NCBI RefSeq assembly: GCF_000252445.1
Contig: NC_017790.1
Location: forward strand, 2,861,087-2,925,086
Length of the DNA: 64,000 nucleotides
DNA from: Deinococcus gobiensis I-0
Lineage (GTDB): Bacteria > Deinococcota > Deinococci > Deinococcales > Deinococcaceae
Reading direction: 5' to 3'
Numbering within the stretch: position 1 is the first letter of the stretch; each line of letters starts with the position of its first letter. The position numbers and the translations under genes are program-made. The notes beneath the pieces were generated by a model. The model was not told where the DNA came from, did no database searches, and saw nothing but the letters and a program-made list of their open reading frames with translations. Positions 40,047 through 48,457 of the stretch are shown here, in pieces.

Positions 40047-41456
40047 CTACACGTCCTCGCTGCCGGTGTCCATCCGCACCACGTGGGGGCGGAACTCGGC
40101 GAGCACGTCCACGAGGTCGGTCTGGCGCGCGATGACCTCCTCGATGCGCTTGTAGGCCTGCGGGGCCTCGTCGATGCCGCCGCCGATCAGGGTCACGCCC
40201 CGCCCCTCCAGGTACGCCTGTACGTCCTTCTTGCTCAGGGCATTCTGGGCGGCGCGGCGGCCGAGCTGCCGGCCCGCGCCGTGGCTGGCACTCGCCAGCG
40301 CGGGGGCGTGGCCGCGTCCGCGCACGAGGTAGCCGGGGTCGGCCATGCTGCCGGGAATCAGGCCCAGCTGCCCCTTCGCGGCGGGGGTAGCCCCCTTGCG
40401 GTGCACGATCAGCTCCTGGCCGTCCACGACCTCCTTCCAGGCGAGGTTGTGGCTGTTGCTCGCCTGTGCCAGGGGCGAAACCCCCAGCGCGCGGGCCAGC
40501 CGGGCATGGATGAGGTCGTGGTTCGCCAGGGCGTAGCGCCCCGCGAGGTTCATGGCCTGCCAGTAGGCCTGGCCCTCCTCGCCGTCCAGCGGCAGCCACG
40601 CGAGCTTCTGCGCGACCTTGTCGATGCCGGGGTGCAGCCGCCCCGCCAGCGCGGTGAAGTGCCCCGCGACCTGCGCCCCGAAGCCGCGCGAGCCGCTGTG
40701 CGACAGCACCGCGAGGTACTCGCCCGCCTCCAGCCCCAGTTCGGGGTCGGGCTGCGCGAGGCTCAGCGTGCCGAATTCCACGAAGTGGTTGCCGCTGCCC
40801 GAGGTGCCGATCTGGTTCACGGCCTTGTCGTACAGGTGGCGCAGCAGGGGCTGCTCTTCCCAGGTCGGCTCGTGCAGCACGGCGTGGTCCTGGCGGTCAC
40901 GCTTCTCGAAGCCCACGCCCGCGCCGAAGCGCGTGTGGCGCAGCAGCAGCCCGCTCGCCTCGGCCACCTTCAGGGCGCCCGGCAGCATCGGCAGCACGCT
41001 GAGCATCATCGAGCAGCCGATGTCCACGCCCACGCCGTAGGGGATGACCGCGTTCTCGGCCGCCAATACCCCGCCGATAGGCAGGCCGTAGCCCACGTGG
41101 GCGTCGGGCATCATCGCCCCGGCGCGCGACACGGGCAGGCGCATCGCCACGTCCATCTGGGCGCGCGCCCCCGGCTCGATGAGGTCCGCGCCCCACACGG
41201 CGTAGGGCAGCGGCACGGCGCGCAGGGCGCTCGCGGCGCGGACCTGCTGCGCGGCGGCCTGGGCCAAGAGCATCTGCGCCAGCAGGGCGTACACGCCGCC
41301 CCCGGCGTAGTCCTGCGGCGCGGCCTGCACGGCGCCCAGCTCGTGCAGGATGTCGGCGCGCGCCAGGCCTGCGCCCTCGCGCGCCGTGGCGGCCTTGAGG
41401 GCCAGGCCCACAGCTTCTTTCTCGAATCCCAGCTTGATGAGGTGCTTCCCGTTCAT
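40047..41456 (-). CDS. rtcB: RNA ligase RtcB
   Basis: A 469-aa RtcB with the metal and guanylate-site motifs 'MMPDAHVGYGLPIGG', 'GVGVDIGCSMM', 'TSGSGNHFVEFG', 'SNSHNLAWKEV', 'VHRKGATPA' and 'SASHGAGR' (the nucleotidylated His). RtcB joins 2',3'-cyclic phosphate or 3'-phosphate RNA to 5'-OH ends with GTP and Mn, for RNA repair or tRNA healing. No archease or RtcA gene is adjacent. GGAGCACC precedes ATG 41456. Confidence 0.96.
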   Translation of the reverse strand: MNGKHLIKLGFEKEAVGLALKAATAREGAGLARADILHELGAVQAAPQDYAGGGVYALLAQMLLAQAAAQQVRAASALRAVPLPYAVWGADLIEPGARAQMDVAMRLPVSRAGAMMPDAHVGYGLPIGGVLAAENAVIPYGVGVDIGCSMMLSVLPMLPGALKVAEASGLLLRHTRFGAGVGFEKRDRQDHAVLHEPTWEEQPLLRHLYDKAVNQIGTSGSGNHFVEFGTLSLAQPDPELGLEAGEYLAVLSHSGSRGFGAQVAGHFTALAGRLHPGIDKVAQKLAWLPLDGEEGQAYWQAMNLAGRYALANHDLIHARLARALGVSPLAQASNSHNLAWKEVVDGQELIVHRKGATPAAKGQLGLIPGSMADPGYLVRGRGHAPALASASHGAGRQLGRRAAQNALSKKDVQAYLEGRGVTLIGGGIDEAPQAYKRIEEVIARQTDLVDVLAEFRPHVVRMDTGSEDV

Positions 41457-41749
41457 GTGTGGTGCTCCGGTGGGGCGGGAAGCCCAGGAGCTAGTCCTGG
41501 CCCCTTCCCTGCCCAGTGAGAGAGGGGGGTGTCCGGTCGTCTCCGTCTTCCGAATCCTGCCTTGACCTCATGGTGAACCTCCGTGCCGGACCTGTCCGGC
41601 CTGCCCATCCTGCCGCGCCGCGCCGGGGCCGCGCCATAGGCCAGAACGCGCAGCGGCGGTGGACATCCTGACGTAGGCGGCCCCCCACGACCCTCTCCCT
41701 GGGCCTGGGCACCCTGGGCCCCGTGCGGGGTACGTACCAGGGTCAACAC
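41457..41749. other. Intergenic region upstream of rtcB
   Basis: It must contain the rtcB promoter and leader. I see no TANNNT box close to the start, no repeat and no convincing ORF. Confidence 0.4.
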
Positions 41750-41784
41750 CCAAACAAAGACTCCCCCACCCGCAGGTGAGGGAG
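41750..41784 (-). terminator. Intrinsic terminator of the cytochrome c gene
   Basis: On the minus strand a 10-bp stem (CTCCCTCACC with GGTGGGGGAG, one wobble) is followed by TCTTTGTTTGG. Confidence 0.75.
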
Positions 41785-41799
41785 CCGCCGCAACCGGAC

Positions 41800-42552
41800 T
41801 TACTGAAGGGTCTTGATGTAGGCCTGGATGTCGGCCACCTGCTGGTCGCTGATCTGCGCGGCGGTGAAGCGGGGCATGACGGCCCCCAGCGTGCGGTTGG
41901 GGGTACGGCCTTCACGCAGCACGGTCGTGAACTGGGCCAGGGTCCAGGCCTTGGGGCCTTCGGTCGCCATGACCAGGCTCGGGCCGATGCCGCCCTGGGC
42001 GTTCTGGCCGTGGCAGCCCGCGCAGTTGCCCGCGAAGACCTGCTGACCGGCCGAGGCGTCGCCGTCTGCGGCGTTCGACGCGCCGCTTTCCGAGGGCGCG
42101 CCCGCCGAGGCCGCGCCCGAGGCCGCCGCGCCGGTCTCCTGGGTGGGCGACTCGGCGGTGCTGGGCTCGGTGGTGTTGCCGCTGCTCGGGGTGGTGCCCG
42201 AGGAGCTCGTGCCTTCGGTGCCCGTCGCCGCGGTGCCGGTGCCCGAGGCCCCGGAGGTCGTGGCCGTTTCCGAGCCGGAGGTGGCCGTCCCCGAGGCCGC
42301 CGTGCCGCTGCCCGACATCCCACTGCCCGACATCCCGCTGCCGGACTGGCTGGCAGCGGCGGCGCCGGAGGCTCCGGCGGCCTCGTTGTTCACGGGGGTC
42401 GCCGCCGTGCCCTCGGGCCCGGGGGTCGCGTCGGTGCCGATGGTGCGCGGAATGACGATGAGCAATACGACCCCGACGATCAGCCCCAGCGTGACTCCCA
42501 GCAGCCACGAGATCACGTTTCCAGCAGTCCAGCGGTTCTTCCGGCCATTCAT
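41800..42552 (-). CDS. Membrane-anchored cytochrome c with long Ser/Gly/Thr/Ala linker
   Basis: ATG 42552 (not 42564) is chosen because minus-strand TATGCT lies seven bases upstream. The 250-aa protein has an N-terminal anchor helix (about residues 12-33), a linker of about 125 residues made of Ser, Gly, Thr and Ala with 'SGSGM' repeats, and a C-terminal class I cytochrome c domain with CAGCH near 174-178 and axial Met in 'GAVMPRFT'. It is likely an electron carrier on the outer face of the membrane; the linker length allows reach to a partner oxidase. Confidence 0.9.
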   Translation of the reverse strand: MNGRKNRWTAGNVISWLLGVTLGLIVGVVLLIVIPRTIGTDATPGPEGTAATPVNNEAAGASGAAAASQSGSGMSGSGMSGSGTAASGTATSGSETATTSGASGTGTAATGTEGTSSSGTTPSSGNTTEPSTAESPTQETGAAASGAASAGAPSESGASNAADGDASAGQQVFAGNCAGCHGQNAQGGIGPSLVMATEGPKAWTLAQFTTVLREGRTPNRTLGAVMPRFTAAQISDQQVADIQAYIKTLQ

Positions 42553-42559
42553 AGCCCTC

Positions 42560-42565
42560 AGCATA
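42560..42565 (-). promoter_or_regulatory. Leaderless -10 box of the cytochrome c gene
   Basis: Minus-strand TATGCT, seven bases, ATG 42552. It overlaps the alternative ATG 42564. Confidence 0.55.
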
Positions 42566-42637
42566 TCGCCGCCGGGCGCGGGCGGGGAGCCGGGCCCCCG
42601 CCCACGCCCCGGCCGATTCTTTAGAGAGGCCCGGAAA

Positions 42638-43000
42638 TCACAGCAGCCGCCCCGGCGGCGCGTGCGGGTCCTCCTCCGGCCACCACTGCCAGCGGGCGAG
42701 GTCGCAGCGGCCCCCCGCGCCGAACTCGACGCCCTCGGCGCGCAGCAGGCCCTCTTGCAGGTCCCCGAACCCCAGCTTGTGGGTACTGACCCGGCCCTGC
42801 GCGTTGATGACCCGCTGCCAGGGCAGGGCCGACTCGCCGTCCATGAGCGCGTTCATGACGTAGCCTGCCTGCCGCGCGGCCCCCGGCTGTCCGGCCAGCA
42901 GCGCGAGTTGTCCGTAGGTCATGACCCGGCCCGGCGGAATGCGGGCCACCAGCGCCAGCACCCGCTCGCGGAAGGTGCCTTCGGTGGGGGGAAGCGACAT
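42638..43000 (-). CDS. Alkyltransferase-like protein (ATL)
   Basis: A 120-aa protein with only the DNA-binding domain of O6-alkylguanine methyltransferase: 'IPPGRVMTYGQLALLAG' and 'ALPWQRVINAQGRVS'. The catalytic Cys of PCHR is Trp61 (PWQR), the mark of ATL proteins, which bind O6-alkylguanine without repairing it and flag the lesion for nucleotide excision repair. Fits a genome rich in DNA repair. Leaderless promoter at 43007-43012. Confidence 0.93.
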   Translation of the reverse strand: MSLPPTEGTFRERVLALVARIPPGRVMTYGQLALLAGQPGAARQAGYVMNALMDGESALPWQRVINAQGRVSTHKLGFGDLQEGLLRAEGVEFGAGGRCDLARWQWWPEEDPHAPPGRLL

Positions 43001-43006
43001 GGCCGG

Positions 43007-43012
43007 AGTGTA
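43007..43012 (-). promoter_or_regulatory. Leaderless -10 box of the ATL gene
   Basis: Minus-strand TACACT, six bases, ATG 43000. Confidence 0.6.
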
Positions 43013-43027
43013 GCGGGGACGCGGCGC

Positions 43028-44071
43028 TCAGCGCAGCAGCAGGTTCAGGCGCTGGCGCTCGCGGTCGGGCACGACGTAGTACCACACGCCGCCGATCTTG
43101 CGGTTCTCGCCGCGCACGCGCTCGGCCGTCTGGTGGTCGAGCATGTAGGCGTGCGCCGCGCGCAGCTTGACCACCTCCGAAGGCGAGAAGTTGGTGCGCA
43201 CGCTGTCGCTCAGGCGGCCGAGCACCCGCGTCAGCTCGGGCGTGTCCAGGCCGCCCAGCGCCCGCATGAGCGCGCGGACCACCTGCTGCTGCCGGGCGTT
43301 GCGGCCCAGGTCGCCCTGGGGGTCGTCGTGGCGCATCCGGGCGTAGGCCAGCGCCTGCTCGCCCGCGAGGTGCAGCCGCCCGCGCGTGATGTGCTGGCCG
43401 TCGAGCTCGAAGTCCAGCGCCGAGTCCACGTCCACGCCCCCCACCGCGTCGATGGCCTGCACGAAGCCGTCCAGGCTCACCTCGACGTACTTGTCGAAGG
43501 GCACGCCCAGGAAGCGCTCGACCGCCGTCGTCTGGAGGCTGGCCCCCCCATAGGCGTAGGCCGCGTTGATCTTGACCAGACCGTGGCCCGGCAGCTCGAT
43601 GCGCGTATCGCGCGGAATGCTCAGGAAGTACAGCGTGCGGGCCACCGGGTCGAAGGTCAGGCTCAGGAGGGTATCGCCCCGGCCACGGCCCAGCGCGGGC
43701 TGGTCGTTGCCGATCAGGAGGATGTGCACCTTGCGCCGCGCGAGCTGCGCCGACGAGTCGCGTTCGATGAACGGCCCCGGCGTGGGCGCGGAAGCGCCCG
43801 CCGGGGCCGCCTGACCCTTGGGCGGGACGTAGCGCCCCAGCGACGGGGGCTGGGCGGGAGCGGGCAGCGCCCTGAACACGGGGTCGTCGAGGACACCGGG
43901 GCGCAGCGGCATCCCGTCGTCCTCCAGCGCCTTGTAGACCTTGATGCCGGTCTGCTGCACCTCGCGGTGGGTGGTGTAGGTCCAGGCGCCCACGCCCCCC
44001 CCGGCCACGAGCAGCAGCGCCGCCGCTCCTGGCAGCAACCACCGCCGCCTCGCCGCCGCGCGCCCCGTCAT
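43028..44071 (-). CDS. LytR-CpsA-Psr (LCP) family phosphotransferase
   Basis: A 347-aa protein with a basic N-terminus, one membrane helix (about 11-30) and an extracytoplasmic LCP domain: 'ILLIGNDQ', 'GRGDTLLSLTFDP', 'LYFLSIPRDTRIELPGHG', 'KINAAYAYGG' and 'ALAYARMRHDDPQGDLGRNARQQQVV'. The conserved Arg/Asp of 'PRDTR' and 'RMRHDDPQGD' are present. LCP enzymes transfer polyisoprenyl-linked glycopolymers to peptidoglycan. It borders the polysaccharide region and has its own leaderless promoter. Confidence 0.93.
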   Translation of the reverse strand: MTGRAAARRRWLLPGAAALLLVAGGGVGAWTYTTHREVQQTGIKVYKALEDDGMPLRPGVLDDPVFRALPAPAQPPSLGRYVPPKGQAAPAGASAPTPGPFIERDSSAQLARRKVHILLIGNDQPALGRGRGDTLLSLTFDPVARTLYFLSIPRDTRIELPGHGLVKINAAYAYGGASLQTTAVERFLGVPFDKYVEVSLDGFVQAIDAVGGVDVDSALDFELDGQHITRGRLHLAGEQALAYARMRHDDPQGDLGRNARQQQVVRALMRALGGLDTPELTRVLGRLSDSVRTNFSPSEVVKLRAAHAYMLDHQTAERVRGENRKIGGVWYYVVPDRERQRLNLLLR

Positions 44072-44077
44072 CCGGGC

Positions 44078-44083
44078 ATCCTA
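44078..44083 (-). promoter_or_regulatory. Leaderless -10 box of the LCP gene
   Basis: Minus-strand TAGGAT, six bases, ATG 44071. Confidence 0.6.
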
Positions 44084-44111
44084 GAGCATGGCCGCCGGAG
44101 CGGACCGTGGC

Positions 44112-44130
44112 CGCCGGGACCATCCCGGCG
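44112..44130 (-). terminator. Hairpin after the glycosyltransferase at 44133
   Basis: CGCCGGGA and TCCCGGCG, three-base loop, no T-run on the minus strand. Confidence 0.4.
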
Positions 44131-44132
44131 AC

Positions 44133-45257
44133 TCAGCGCCGCCGGTCCAGCACCTCGCGGTACACCGCCCAGGTCCGTTCCAGCAGGTGCGGCAGCGTGA
44201 AGTGCGCGTCGAAACGCTCGCCCCCGGCCCGGCCCATCGCCGCGCGCGCGGCCGGGTCGTCGAGCAGCCGCGCCAGCGCCAGGCGCCAGGACACCACGTC
44301 GTTGTGCGCGACGAGCAGGCCGGTGCGCCCGGGCACGACCGCCTCGCCCACGCCGCCCACGTCGCTGGCGATCACCGGCAGGCCCGCGCGCATGCCCTCC
44401 AGCACGCTGATGGGAAAGCCCTCGTAGTGCGAGCACAGGCAGAACACGTCCGTCTGCGCGAGCAGTTCGGGCACGTCGTCACGGCTGCCCAGGAAGCGCG
44501 CCCGGTCGCCCAGTTCCAGCTCGGCGGCCAGCGCGCGGGTCGCCTCCAGCTCGGGGCCGTCCCCGACGAGCCAGACCTCGGCCCCGCGCAGGGGCGCGGC
44601 GGCGCGCAGCAGCAGCGCCTGGTCCTTGGGGGGCGCGAAGCGCGCGACCATCACGAAGCGCACGGCAACGTCGGGCCGGGGCGCGGCCAGCGTGATGCGG
44701 GGCGCGGGCGGCAGGGCGTTGTGGATGGTCCGGGCCTGCGGCGCGACCCGCAGCCGCGCGCCCAGGTCGCGGTCGTAGTCCGACACGGCGATGATGGCGG
44801 CGCTCAGGGGGGCCGCCAGGCGCTCGGACCAGATCGCCAGGAGCCGCCGCGCGCGCCCGGCGCCCTCGGTGAAGGCCCAGCCGTGCGCCGTGAAGATGGC
44901 CGGAACCCCGGCCAGGCGCGCCGCCACGCGCCCCAGCAGCCCCGCCTTGGAGCTGTGCAGGTGCACGAGGTCGGGCCGCAACTGCCGCAGCAGCCGCACC
45001 AGCGCCCACAGTGCCGCGAGGTCGCGCCGGGGGTCCAGGGGCGCCACGAGTTGCGGCACGACCACCGTCTCCAGCCCCAGGGCCCGCGCCTGTTCGAGCA
45101 GGAACCCGTCCTCGCCCGAGGCGACCGTGAGCCGGGCGCGGTCACGCAGCCGCAGCAGTTCCAGCACGTGCGTCTGTGCGCCGCCGCGCTCGGCCTTCGT
45201 GATGAGCAGCAACACGTGCGGCCGGTCCGCCGCGCCCGGCTCAGACTTCCTGGGCAT
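44133..45257 (-). CDS. Glycosyltransferase family 4
   Basis: ATG 45257 follows GGGAG and overlaps the end of the Cas3-like gene by 17 bases. The 374-aa GT-B enzyme has 'LLITKAERGGAQTHVLEL' at the N-terminus, 'IHNALPPAPR', 'FVMVARFAPPKDQALLLRA', 'VWLVGDGPELEATRALA' and the nucleotide-sugar Glu motif 'EGFPISVLEGMRAGLPVIASDVGG'. It adds a sugar to a polysaccharide or lipid-linked precursor. Donor unknown. Transcribed with the upstream Cas3-like gene. Confidence 0.92.
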   Translation of the reverse strand: MPRKSEPGAADRPHVLLLITKAERGGAQTHVLELLRLRDRARLTVASGEDGFLLEQARALGLETVVVPQLVAPLDPRRDLAALWALVRLLRQLRPDLVHLHSSKAGLLGRVAARLAGVPAIFTAHGWAFTEGAGRARRLLAIWSERLAAPLSAAIIAVSDYDRDLGARLRVAPQARTIHNALPPAPRITLAAPRPDVAVRFVMVARFAPPKDQALLLRAAAPLRGAEVWLVGDGPELEATRALAAELELGDRARFLGSRDDVPELLAQTDVFCLCSHYEGFPISVLEGMRAGLPVIASDVGGVGEAVVPGRTGLLVAHNDVVSWRLALARLLDDPAARAAMGRAGGERFDAHFTLPHLLERTWAVYREVLDRRR

Positions 45258-46902
45258 GGCGCGTCTCCCGGACCAGCGCGCCGGCCAGTCCATACTCGGG
45301 GTTGTAGGGCGCTTCCCACAGCAGCGCCCAGCCCAGCGAACTCGCCTGACCCCGGCGCAGGGCCGTCTCGGCCTCGGTCGGGGTGAGCCACGCGGCGTAA
45401 CGCAGCGCGGCGGTGGGCAGGTGCCCGCTGCGCCGGGTCTGCTCGGCCAGGGCGCGCGCCTCGTCGTCGTAGGGAATCAGGACCGGGCGCGAGGTCGCCG
45501 GACGCAGCCGCAGCGCCGCCGCCAGCGAGGCGTAGTCCTGCCCGGCCCGCAGCCGGTCCAGGTCGGAGCCGGGGGAGGGGGCCGGGCCGCCGGCCTGCGC
45601 CGCCCCGGCCCCCTCGCCCAGACGGCGGAAGGCGGCCAGCGCCTCGGCGGGAGGCCACTGCGCCAGCAGGTCGCGGCTCAGGGCCAGCGCGCCGTGCCAC
45701 GCGGTCGGGCGGGCCACGTCGGTCAGGGCCAGCCGCCGGAAGGTCCCCGAGCACAGCCGCCACGCCTCGGCGAGGTGGGGCAGCGGGGCCTCCCCGTGCC
45801 ACACCGTGCCGAAGGGACCGAGCTGCGCGGGCGGCAGCATGGTGGCGACCACCCGCAGGCGCTCGCCCGCCGCCCGCCGGGCCCGCAGCTCCCGTCCACG
45901 CTCGCCCAGATGGACCGGGCACAGGCTGCTCGACCACAGCACGCTGCCCGGCACCAGCGCCGCGAGCCGGGCCGCGCTCCCGCGCGAGGGCAGCACCGCC
46001 AGCGCGTCGCCCGGTTCGCGGGCCATGCGGGCCGCCAGCGACGCGAGGTCCATGGCCTCGGGGGGCGCGAAGTCCGGCCCGGTGTGGCCGGGCACCTCCG
46101 GCACGGGCGCGCCGAGCGGCAGCTCCGGCCACCCGGACCAGTCCAGCGGCCAGGCCGAGAGCAGCAGCGCGCTGACGCCGAACACCCGCGCGCTGTCGGC
46201 CAGCAGCCCGGCGACCACCGCCGGCTGGCTTCCGGGCAGGCCGCGCAGCCCATCGAGCAGCACCGGACCGCCCAGCAGCGTGGCGAGGTCCGGCAGGGTC
46301 CAGCGCCACGCCGCCGAGAGCAGGCCCACCGCGTCCTCGAGCGTGATGACCGCGACCGGCGATCCCAACCCGCCGACGAGCGGCCCGTAGCGCGCCGCGA
46401 GCCGCTCGCGCGCCCCCAGCCACGCCCCCCAGCCAGGCACCGCCAGCGTCACGCGGCCCTGTCCGGCGGCGCGGGCACGCTCCAGCGCCCACTCGACCGC
46501 CAGGGTCCAGCGGGCGCCGTCGTCCTCCAGGGTCAGGGCCGCGCAGACCGGCGACGTGGGCTGCGCCGGGCCGGCAGCCGGGACCGTCCCTGCCGGGGGG
46601 TCGCGGCGCAGCAGGCGCGCCGCCTGACCGCGCACCCAGGCCTCGCGCTCGCCCGGCCGCTCGGGGGGCCGGGGCAGGGCCGCCAGCACCCGCGACAGGG
46701 CCGGGCTGGGGGCCACCTGCGGCGGCTCGGCCAGCACCCGCCCGGCCTCGGCAGTGTCGAGCAGCCCGCCGACCTCGGCCAGCAGCACGCGCGCGGCCTG
46801 TGGGTGTCCGGCGGCGGCGGCGTGCCGGGCCGCGTCGAGCGCCCCGCCGGGCGACAGGGCCGCCACTGCCCTGAACTGCTGAAGTTCCTGCTCGCGGTCC
46901 AC
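45241..46902 (-). CDS. Degenerate Cas3-like helicase-fold protein (no HD domain, motifs lost)
   Basis: GTG 46902 follows GGAGGGGAC. The 553-aa protein matches Cas3 in order of segments but not in catalytic residues. Walker A position: 'LTLEDDGARWTLAVEWAL' (about 123-140) instead of a TGxGKT loop; then 'RVTLAVPGWGAWLGARERL'; 'AVITLEDAVGLL'; DExH position 'GPVLLDGLRGLPG' (about 212-224); SAT position 'LLLSAWPL' (246-253); 'HLGERGRELRARR'; motif V 'LRVVATMLPP' (349-358); and a Cas3-type C-terminus 'RPVLIPYDDEARALAEQ' and 'YNPEYGL'. ATP hydrolysis should be lost. It is coupled to a glycosyltransferase, not to cas genes. Function unknown. Confidence 0.5.
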   Translation of the reverse strand: MDREQELQQFRAVAALSPGGALDAARHAAAAGHPQAARVLLAEVGGLLDTAEAGRVLAEPPQVAPSPALSRVLAALPRPPERPGEREAWVRGQAARLLRRDPPAGTVPAAGPAQPTSPVCAALTLEDDGARWTLAVEWALERARAAGQGRVTLAVPGWGAWLGARERLAARYGPLVGGLGSPVAVITLEDAVGLLSAAWRWTLPDLATLLGGPVLLDGLRGLPGSQPAVVAGLLADSARVFGVSALLLSAWPLDWSGWPELPLGAPVPEVPGHTGPDFAPPEAMDLASLAARMAREPGDALAVLPSRGSAARLAALVPGSVLWSSSLCPVHLGERGRELRARRAAGERLRVVATMLPPAQLGPFGTVWHGEAPLPHLAEAWRLCSGTFRRLALTDVARPTAWHGALALSRDLLAQWPPAEALAAFRRLGEGAGAAQAGGPAPSPGSDLDRLRAGQDYASLAAALRLRPATSRPVLIPYDDEARALAEQTRRSGHLPTAALRYAAWLTPTEAETALRRGQASSLGWALLWEAPYNPEYGLAGALVRETRHAQEV

Positions 46903-46949
46903 GTCCCCTCCCCGGTGCCCCGTGCTGGACAGCCCCGTTCTGGCCGCAA

Positions 46950-46955
46950 AACATA
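46950..46955 (-). promoter_or_regulatory. -10 box of the Cas3-like/glycosyltransferase operon
   Basis: Minus-strand TATGTT about 47 bases before GTG 46902. Confidence 0.4.
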
Positions 46956-47022
46956 GTCCTGGCCGCCGTGCGCCGCAGCATAACAGGCTCCCCGGCTTCT
47001 GTAAGCCGCCTGTGAGACTCTT

Positions 47023-47028
47023 TAGGCT
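47023..47028 (+). promoter_or_regulatory. -10 box of the riboswitch transcript
   Basis: TAGGCT about 40 bases before the aptamer. A small GCACG/CGTGC hairpin (47041-47057) precedes the aptamer. Confidence 0.45.
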
Positions 47029-47067
47029 ACCTTCATCCCAGCACGCGATACCGTGCGCCGCCAACTT

Positions 47068-47147
47068 CCTAAACGACCAAAGGCAAACCCCTCGCAAGGG
47101 GGGGACGCAAAGCCACGGGGCCCACAGGGCCGGCCGGGTTACCGAAA
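47068..47147 (+). promoter_or_regulatory. c-di-GMP-I (GEMM-I) riboswitch
   Basis: All conserved GEMM-I blocks appear in order: AAAGGCAAACC (47079-47089), a P1b stem CCCC/GGGG capped by a GCAA tetraloop, GGGACGCAAAGCC (about 47102-47114), a second stem CACGGGGCCC-ACA-GGGCC with its receptor side, and GCCGGGTTACCG (about 47133-47144). The ribosome binding site AGAGGAG follows four bases later and GTG 47161 is 16 bases beyond the aptamer, so ligand binding could directly gate translation of the lipoprotein. No separate terminator hairpin is visible. Confidence 0.93.
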
Positions 47148-47160
47148 GAGGAGAACACAC

Positions 47161-48421
47161 GTGCGCCGAACCGTACCGGCCCTGCTGGCCCTGTCTCTGG
47201 GCCTGATGTCCTGCATGCAGGCCCCCACGCCCCAGCCGAGCACTGCCGCCCAGACGGCGGACACCGCCGGCAGCGCCCCCGCCGACACCCAGACGGCGGC
47301 CCCCAGCGAGAGTGCCCAGGCCCTCCGGCCGCCCTCGCTCGTGCCCGGCACCTACGGCCAGCAGGTCAGCGTGCAGAACGCCGGCCTGCGGGTCGGCAAC
47401 CAGGGCCTGTTTCCTTTCGGCTTCTACCACGTCTCCTGGATGAGCGACGCGGCCACCCGCCAGCGCGATATGCAGGAGATGAGCGCGGCGGGCTTCAACA
47501 CCATGACCGCCTCGGTCATCAACGACGCCGACAATGCCCGCTACGGCGAGTTCCTGGACGCCGCCGCCCGGGCGCGCATGTACGTGCTGAGCGAAGGCGT
47601 CTTCGAGAGCAGCGTGCCCAAGCTGGCGAGCAAGCCCGCCGTGCTCGGCTGGATGGTCGCCGACGACTGCAACCTCCAGTACACCCCCGCGCAGGTGCGC
47701 GACCGCGGCGCGCGGATGCGGTCGCTCGACCCGCAGCACCCCACCTACGCCGCGCTGTTCACGAGCTACGCCGAGTCGCACAGCGACTTTTTCGACACGA
47801 CGCACATGATGGGCAACATGTCCTACCCCATCGGGCCGGGCGACAGCATCGGCGCGACCTACGACATGCAGCGCCTCTCGGTCGGGCTCTCCAAGAAGAA
47901 CGGCACCGTGCCCGTCGCCAACCTCCAGGCCTTTTCCTGGGGGCACCGTGCCGGGCCACGACGCTTCGGACCCGGCCGCGCGCATGCCCACCCCCGCCGA
48001 GGTCTACAACATGACCTACCAGGCCATCGGGGCCGGCGTGCGCGGCATCCTGTACTACACCTACCTCGACTCGTACAGCAACGTGCGCCGCAGCCCCGCC
48101 GTATGGGAGATGACCAAGAGCATCGTGCCCGAGATCGCCCAGCTCTCGCCCATGCTGCTCTCGGCCGAGCCGAAGTACCTGGAGACGAACAACGGCAACG
48201 TGCACGCCACCGCCTGGACCTACCAGGGCCACACCTACCTGCTGCTCACCAACGTCTCGGCCACCCAGGCGCAGCCCCTGTACGTGCCGCTCGCGGATCA
48301 GGCCCCCACCGGCCTGCGCCCCCTGTTCGCCGGGCGCGGCGGAGAGGGCGTCAGGCTCAGCGGCACCACCCTGGGCGGCACCATCGCGCCGCTGGGCGCA
48401 CACTTCTTCCGCATCAACTGA
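47161..48421 (+). pseudogene. Glycoside-hydrolase-like TIM-barrel lipoprotein under a c-di-GMP riboswitch, frameshifted
   Basis: GTG 47161 follows AGAGGAG. The signal peptide ends in a lipobox (LGLMSC). After a Thr/Ala/Pro linker, 'GLFPFGFYHVSWMSD' opens a barrel with 'VLGWMVADDCNLQYTP', where Asp-Asp sits in the usual acid/base position, and 'MMGNMSYPIGPGDSIGATYDM'. At 47936-47940 a G5 tract shifts frame; four G would join 'QAFSWG' to 'TVPGHDASDPAARMPTPAEVYNM' (split) and give 419 aa ending 'GAHFFRIN'. Paralogue of the next gene. Likely acts on matrix polysaccharide at the cell surface; no exact GH family assigned. Confidence 0.82.
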
Positions 48422-48422
48422 G

Positions 48423-48440
48423 GCGCCTCACATGAGGCGC
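48423..48440. promoter_or_regulatory. 18-bp palindrome upstream of the second lipoprotein gene
   Basis: GCGCCTCACATGAGGCGC is an 8+2+8 inverted repeat. A further direct copy TGAGGCGC starts at 48419. It ends four bases before the TATAAC box, so it covers the -35 position and is a candidate operator. Confidence 0.5.
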
Positions 48441-48443
48441 GCC

Positions 48444-48449
48444 TATAAC
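48444..48449 (+). promoter_or_regulatory. -10 box of the second lipoprotein gene
   Basis: TATAAC, eight bases, ATG 48458. Probably leaderless. Confidence 0.5.
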
Positions 48450-48457
48450 GACGGGCG

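Noticed and set aside
45241..47991. CRISPR-Cas locus around the Cas3-like gene
   Set aside because: No repeat-spacer array and no other cas gene is visible within the window.
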